Assembly (NCBI GenBank): GCA_910584745.1
Contig: CAJUDG010000004.1
Span: 124,001 to 188,000, forward strand
Length of the DNA stretch: 64,000 nt
Direction: 5' to 3'
Source: an uncultured Eubacteriales bacterium
Lineage (GTDB): Bacteria > Bacillota > Clostridia > Oscillospirales > Acutalibacteraceae
The translations under genes were made by a program, and so were the position numbers. The notes below the pieces were generated by a model. That model ran no database searches. It was not told where the DNA came from and saw only the letters and a list, made by a program, of their open reading frames with translations. This document shows positions 60,628 through 64,000 of this stretch, piece after piece; positions within the stretch are counted from its first letter, which is position 1; every line of letters begins with the position of its first letter.

Positions 60628-63369
60628 TTATAGGTTCCTTCCGCGGTACAGGAACGAGACGATCTCCGCCCGAGAGCACTTGTCGTTGGGCTTGAAGGTG
60701 CCGGTACCCTTACCGGCGGTAATGCCCTTCGCAACGGCCCAGCCCACGGCCTTCTCATAGAAGGAGCCGCTGACCACGTCCTTGAAGGAACTGGCCCCAT
60801 TGGGCGCGGGCTCTCCCGCCGCCCGCCACATGAAGGTCATGGCCTCGGCCCGAGTGCACTTGTCGCCGGGCTTAAAGGTCCCGACGCCCTTACCGGCGGT
60901 GATATCGTTCTCAACTGCCCACAGCACGGCCTTGTAATAGTAGTCCTTCTCCTTCACGTCAGAGAAGCTGTTGGCGGCAGTTTCGGGCTCCGGCGAGCCC
61001 GCGCTGCGCCAGAGGAAGGTGACTATCTCGCCCCGGGTGCACTTGTCGTCGGGCTTGAAGGTGTTGCTGCCTTTTCCGGCGGTGATGCCCTTCTCAACGG
61101 CCCATTTTACCGCGTCGGCGTAGTAGGCCCCGGGCTTTACGTCGGTGAAGCCCGTGGATGAGCCGGAGTTTGCGCTGATACGGAACCGGGCGCGCTGAGT
61201 AGTATAGGTCTTGCCGTCCACTACAACGGAGAAATCGTACAGATAGGTGGAGCCTGTGGTGAGCTTGAAATTGAACCAGGTCAGGGTGGCGCCATCGGGC
61301 ACCGTGCTGCCGGTTACGCTCAAGGTTCTGTAGATGGAGTAGTTCGTACCGTTAGTGGTCTCGCTGCAGGATACACTTTGGCTTCCAAGAGAGCTGCCGC
61401 CAGTGGTGTAAATATTAAAAGTATGCTGGGTTATCTTGCAGCCTGATGGCGCAGACAGAGTTGCCTCAAACTTTCCGTTATAAGGGCTGACGGTCTGCAC
61501 ACCGCTGAGGCCGGTCTTATCGGTGAGGGTAAGGGAGACGGTCTTGTCCTCCTCCCGTATCATTCTGGCGTATAAGGTCTGGTTTTTGGTGAGGCTTACG
61601 ATACTGTCCTTGGTGACGCGCTGGGTAAAATTCGTGTCGGCATACCAGCCCTCAAAGGTATAGCCGGACACGGTGGCCGGAATGGGCAGCGCACCGTAGG
61701 GCTGGCCGTTGGTCACCGTCTTGGTGCTGGAGGTCCCGTTGATGGGGTTAAAGAAGGTCACCGTATAGGTCTTGACCTCGGGGGCCGGAAGGCGGAACCT
61801 GCCGCGGCTGGTGGTATAGACCTGTCCGTTGACGGTGGCGGCGAGCTCGTACTGATAGGTCTCCCCAAGGGTCAGGGAGAAATTGGAATAGGTTAGCTTA
61901 TTCCCGGAAGGAGTCTTCCAAAGGGTGAAGCCCAGCCGTGCGGGGTTCTGAGACACAGTGCCCGCCCGGTCGTCGCTCACTGTCCCGACGCTTGCGCCGC
62001 TCTGGGAATATATGCGCAAAGAGACATTGGTAAGATTGGCCCCCGTGGGAGCCGAGAGATTGGCGTAGAGCCCGGTGTTGTCCGCGTCGACCTGGACAGC
62101 GCCGTCACTGCCGGTATTCCCGGCAAGGGTAAGGGTGACGGGCTCCTCCGCGGGGGCGAGGAACTTGATGTTGTGGGAGGTATTGCCCTTTCCGAATAGC
62201 AGTTCCTCGGTGGTCATGTCCTTCCCGGCGGACATGGCGTCCCACTGAGCCCTGGTGCCGTGAAATTCGACTGTCGCGTCGGCGGGCGCGCCCTCAAAAG
62301 CGCCATAGCTGATGGTCTCCGGAACGCCCATGAAGATGATGGAGCGCAGGGAGGCGCAGCCGGCAAAAGCGTTGTACTCGATTTCCTTTACAGTTGCGGG
62401 GAAATATATACTTGGGAGATATTTGCACTGATAAAACGCATTTTCTTTGACTGTGACAAGCTTTGACGGAAGGTCGATCTCCGTGTTTGTGTTGCAGCCG
62501 TAAAACGCCCATGCACCGATTTCTGTCATACGATAATTCGCGCCAATCCCAAAGAAGCACCCGCTGCTGGCGCCGCAGGACATGAAGGCATTGGGGCCGA
62601 TGGAGGTCAGGCAATCCATCTCGAGCTGCACATGCTGCGTCCAAAGGCAGTTTGTAAAGGCATAAGCGCCGATATGGGTCACGGCGGCTTCTACCTTGAT
62701 GGATTTAATGCTTTCGCGCATACCGTACCATGGGATGCTCTCAACATTGTAATAGTCGTTCATGGGGCCGTTGCCGCTGATAGTCAGTTTGCCATTATCC
62801 AGGGACCAGGTGACCCCGTCGCCACAGGTCCCGCTGTTGCCGTTCCCGCTGGGAGGGTTGGGCGCAGGAGTGTCACCTGCGCCAAAACAGTCGTTTTCCG
62901 GCTGCAGCTCGCTGCTGCGGGTGAAGTTGACCACCCAGTAATCGGCGCCGTTCTGTACGCCGTACCCAACACCCATAAAGTTAAAATTTTTGTCCATCAA
63001 AATTTCTCTATGGGCCGGAGAGTTCATAAACGCCTCCAAGGCGGAAGCGGCAGTGCTGTAGCCCCCGCACCAGATCTCACCAGAATAGGCCACGTCCACA
63101 GGTAGATTTTTGTCTTCCAGCACCGTCCTCCAATCCCGGCCGTCCGGCCTTGTGTGAGACGGTGACTGGAATAATTCTTTTATGCGGACGACAGAGCAGG
63201 CGTTGAGATAGCTGTTTGCGTTCAGCGACGAAAGACCCGCCTTGGTCCGTTCCTGGTTGATCAGGCGAAACAGCTCTCCGCGCATAGAACTGGCGGCATG
63301 GACCTCTGCGGTTGGAACGAGCGGCAGAAACAGCAGAAGCGCCAGCAGCAGGGATAAGAATTTTCTCAT
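60628..63369 (-). CDS. SLH surface protein 4: CAP, BspA-like and InlB-type repeats with three SLH domains
   Basis: 913 residues, the largest of the four. A signal peptide is followed by a CAP/SCP (PR-1-like) domain (about residues 30-155; INQERTKAGLS, PSHTRPDGRDW, YSGEIWCGG, FMNSPAHREILMDKNF supply the His/Glu pattern). Then come BspA-type repeats (about 190-400), a beta-sandwich-like region duplicated around YTVTFFNPINGTSSTKTVTN-GYTFEGWYAD (an InlB B-type repeat, about 540-610), and three SLH domains (about 745-910). The first SLH domain is more diverged than in the other copies. Its upstream promoter element points into the gene, so it is predicted to be the expressed member. A 5' leader of about 80 bases is expected. 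Confidence 0.9.
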   Translation of the reverse strand: MRKFLSLLLALLLFLPLVPTAEVHAASSMRGELFRLINQERTKAGLSSLNANSYLNACSVVRIKELFQSPSHTRPDGRDWRTVLEDKNLPVDVAYSGEIWCGGYSTAASALEAFMNSPAHREILMDKNFNFMGVGYGVQNGADYWVVNFTRSSELQPENDCFGAGDTPAPNPPSGNGNSGTCGDGVTWSLDNGKLTISGNGPMNDYYNVESIPWYGMRESIKSIKVEAAVTHIGAYAFTNCLWTQHVQLEMDCLTSIGPNAFMSCGASSGCFFGIGANYRMTEIGAWAFYGCNTNTEIDLPSKLVTVKENAFYQCKYLPSIYFPATVKEIEYNAFAGCASLRSIIFMGVPETISYGAFEGAPADATVEFHGTRAQWDAMSAGKDMTTEELLFGKGNTSHNIKFLAPAEEPVTLTLAGNTGSDGAVQVDADNTGLYANLSAPTGANLTNVSLRIYSQSGASVGTVSDDRAGTVSQNPARLGFTLWKTPSGNKLTYSNFSLTLGETYQYELAATVNGQVYTTSRGRFRLPAPEVKTYTVTFFNPINGTSSTKTVTNGQPYGALPIPATVSGYTFEGWYADTNFTQRVTKDSIVSLTKNQTLYARMIREEDKTVSLTLTDKTGLSGVQTVSPYNGKFEATLSAPSGCKITQHTFNIYTTGGSSLGSQSVSCSETTNGTNYSIYRTLSVTGSTVPDGATLTWFNFKLTTGSTYLYDFSVVVDGKTYTTQRARFRISANSGSSTGFTDVKPGAYYADAVKWAVEKGITAGKGSNTFKPDDKCTRGEIVTFLWRSAGSPEPETAANSFSDVKEKDYYYKAVLWAVENDITAGKGVGTFKPGDKCTRAEAMTFMWRAAGEPAPNGASSFKDVVSGSFYEKAVGWAVAKGITAGKGTGTFKPNDKCSRAEIVSFLYRGRNL

Positions 63370-63408
63370 TGTTTAACCTCCTAGATGTTGTTTAGCGCGA
63401 AAAGTCAT

Positions 63409-63556
63409 ACAAAAAGTACACTTTTTTGTAAGGGCTTTTTAGCACTTAAATTTAGCAAATTATACCACGTTTTCTACAATTATGCAATACAAAAGCCTAA
63501 AATATCTGATAAAAATAGCATGGTTTAGAACCTTACAAAAAAGTGTACCTTTTTGT
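63409..63556 (-). promoter_or_regulatory. Invertible promoter element 4 (ON orientation)
   Basis: Inverted repeats at 63409-63433 and 63531-63556 match except for one missing base. The enclosed promoter is on the minus strand: TTGCAT (63487-63482), 17 bases, TATAAT (63464-63459), pointing into SLH gene 4 at 63369. The outer flanks equal those of element 2 in the same orientation (gene side GCGCGAAAAGTCATAC; far side ACCTTTTTGTAAGGGCTTTT), while the inner segment is reversed relative to element 2. The far-side flank keeps the hairpin-T-run terminator; the gene-side flank lacks it. Confidence 0.9.
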
Positions 63557-63579
63557 AAGGGCTTTTTTTCTTCCCCCTA

Positions 63580-63608
63580 TTGACATTTCAGCAAACCAGG
63601 CATATAAT
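63580..63608 (+). promoter_or_regulatory. Consensus sigma-A promoter of the ArsR-type regulator
   Basis: TTGACA (63580-63585), 17 bases, TATAAT (63603-63608). Confidence 0.85.
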
Positions 63609-63612
63609 ACAC

Positions 63613-63628
63613 ATGAACGATTGCTCAT
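63613..63628. promoter_or_regulatory. Candidate ArsR/SmtB operator
   Basis: ATGAAC and GCTCAT form an imperfect inverted repeat around GATT. It overlaps the predicted transcription start, as in SmtB/CzrA-type operators (ATGAA-rich dyads). Confidence 0.55.
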
Positions 63629-63645
63629 ATGAAAGGACGATGTAA

Positions 63646-63993
63646 ATGGAAAACCCCAACGCCTATACCCACGTGCACGAGGAGACCGTGCGGCGGGTCA
63701 ACGAGATAATGCCCGGGGAGGAGGAGCTGTTCGACCTGTCGGAGCTCTTCAAGATATTCGGGGACTCCACCAGGATACGCATACTTTACGTGCTGTTCGA
63801 GTCGGACATGTGCGTGTGCGGCATAGCGGAGCTGCTGGGCATGACCCAGTCGGCCATCTCCCACCAGCTGGCGGTGCTGAAAAAGGCAAAGCTGGTGCGC
63901 TATAGGCGGGAGGGGAAGACCATTTTCTACTCCCTCTCTGACGACCATGTGCGCACCATACTGGACCAGGGCATGGAGCATATAGCGGAGTGA
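63646..63993 (+). CDS. ArsR/SmtB-family metal-sensing repressor
   Basis: 115 residues. The winged helix is LFKIFGDSTRIRILYVLFESDMCVCGIAELLGMTQSAISHQLAVLKKAKLVRYRREGKTIFYSL. The CVC motif in the helix before the recognition helix is the metal site used by ArsR/CadC-type sensors, and a His-rich N-terminus (THVHEE) resembles CadC/SmtB. Metal binding should release it from the operator overlapping its own promoter. The target gene, perhaps a metal exporter, would lie beyond the window. Confidence 0.92.
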   Translation: MENPNAYTHVHEETVRRVNEIMPGEEELFDLSELFKIFGDSTRIRILYVLFESDMCVCGIAELLGMTQSAISHQLAVLKKAKLVRYRREGKTIFYSLSDDHVRTILDQGMEHIAE

Positions 63994-64000
63994 GGTTATA

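Noticed and set aside
15545..63369. SLH repeats as a CRISPR or tandem-repeat array
   Set aside because: The repeated DNA encodes SLH domains in four separate genes and shows no short regular repeats and spacers.

Overview
The window suggests a spore-forming, GC-rich Firmicute, most like a gut Oscillospiraceae-type clostridium. The reasons are SpoIIE and SpoVT, the clostridial rimP-nusA-ylxR-ylxQ-infB-rbfA-nrnA-truB-ribF order, paired acyl-CoA dehydratase activases, UPF0210 with an ACT protein, S-layer-homology (SLH) surface proteins, and near-consensus sigma-A promoters. Coding density is high. I saw no rRNA, tRNA or CRISPR array.

Layout. 1-4.07 kb (minus): one operon of aminotransferase, trpS, an unrecognised gene and L-serine dehydratase (cut by the edge). 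4.2-6.6 kb: spoIIE behind a likely Spo0A-controlled promoter. 6.6-9.3 kb (minus): alanine/glycine symporter, amidase, polysaccharide deacetylase. 9.4-15.5 kb (plus): HAD phosphatase, signal peptidase, rRNA methylase, phosphoesterase, MATE pump, alkyltransferase-like protein, AraC regulator. 17-19 kb: lipoprotein and a fucose/arabinose-isomerase-family protein. 19.2-21.1 kb: recA-recX. 21-30.7 kb (minus): prmC, yqhQ, a two-component system with a lipoprotein, and two activase genes. 30.9-32.4 kb: small kinases and a thioesterase. 32.3-41.2 kb (minus): the translation/ribosome-maturation operon and spoVT.

41.2-51.4 kb is an accessory island. Its core is a three-gene minus-strand operon: a phosphoribosyltransferase-like protein, a large P-loop ATPase and a large adenosine-deaminase-like protein. 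The last two match the RdrA/RdrB pair of the RADAR anti-phage system. The operon has a consensus promoter and a leader containing an intrinsic terminator. A Schlafen/AlbA_2-type gene lies beside it, and a truncated AbrB/SpoVT-like 5' end marks the far side. 52.8-59.1 kb holds an esterase, a membrane-Nudix fusion, acetyltransferases, an ACT protein and UPF0210. An ArsR-type regulator ends the window.

The most striking signal is a family of four minus-strand surface-protein genes (starts at 16918, 52589, 60207 and 63369). They share nearly identical signal peptides and nearly identical triple-SLH 3' ends around variable middles (BspA-like repeats; CAP and InlB-type domains in the largest). Upstream of each lies a ~150 bp element: inverted repeats of about 25 bp enclosing a sigma-A promoter. 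In three copies the promoter points away from the gene into a terminator hairpin (OFF). In the fourth the inner segment is reversed while its outer flanks keep their orientation, so the promoter points into the gene (ON). This is the pattern of invertible, phase-variable promoters controlling a surface-antigen family. No recombinase is encoded in the window.
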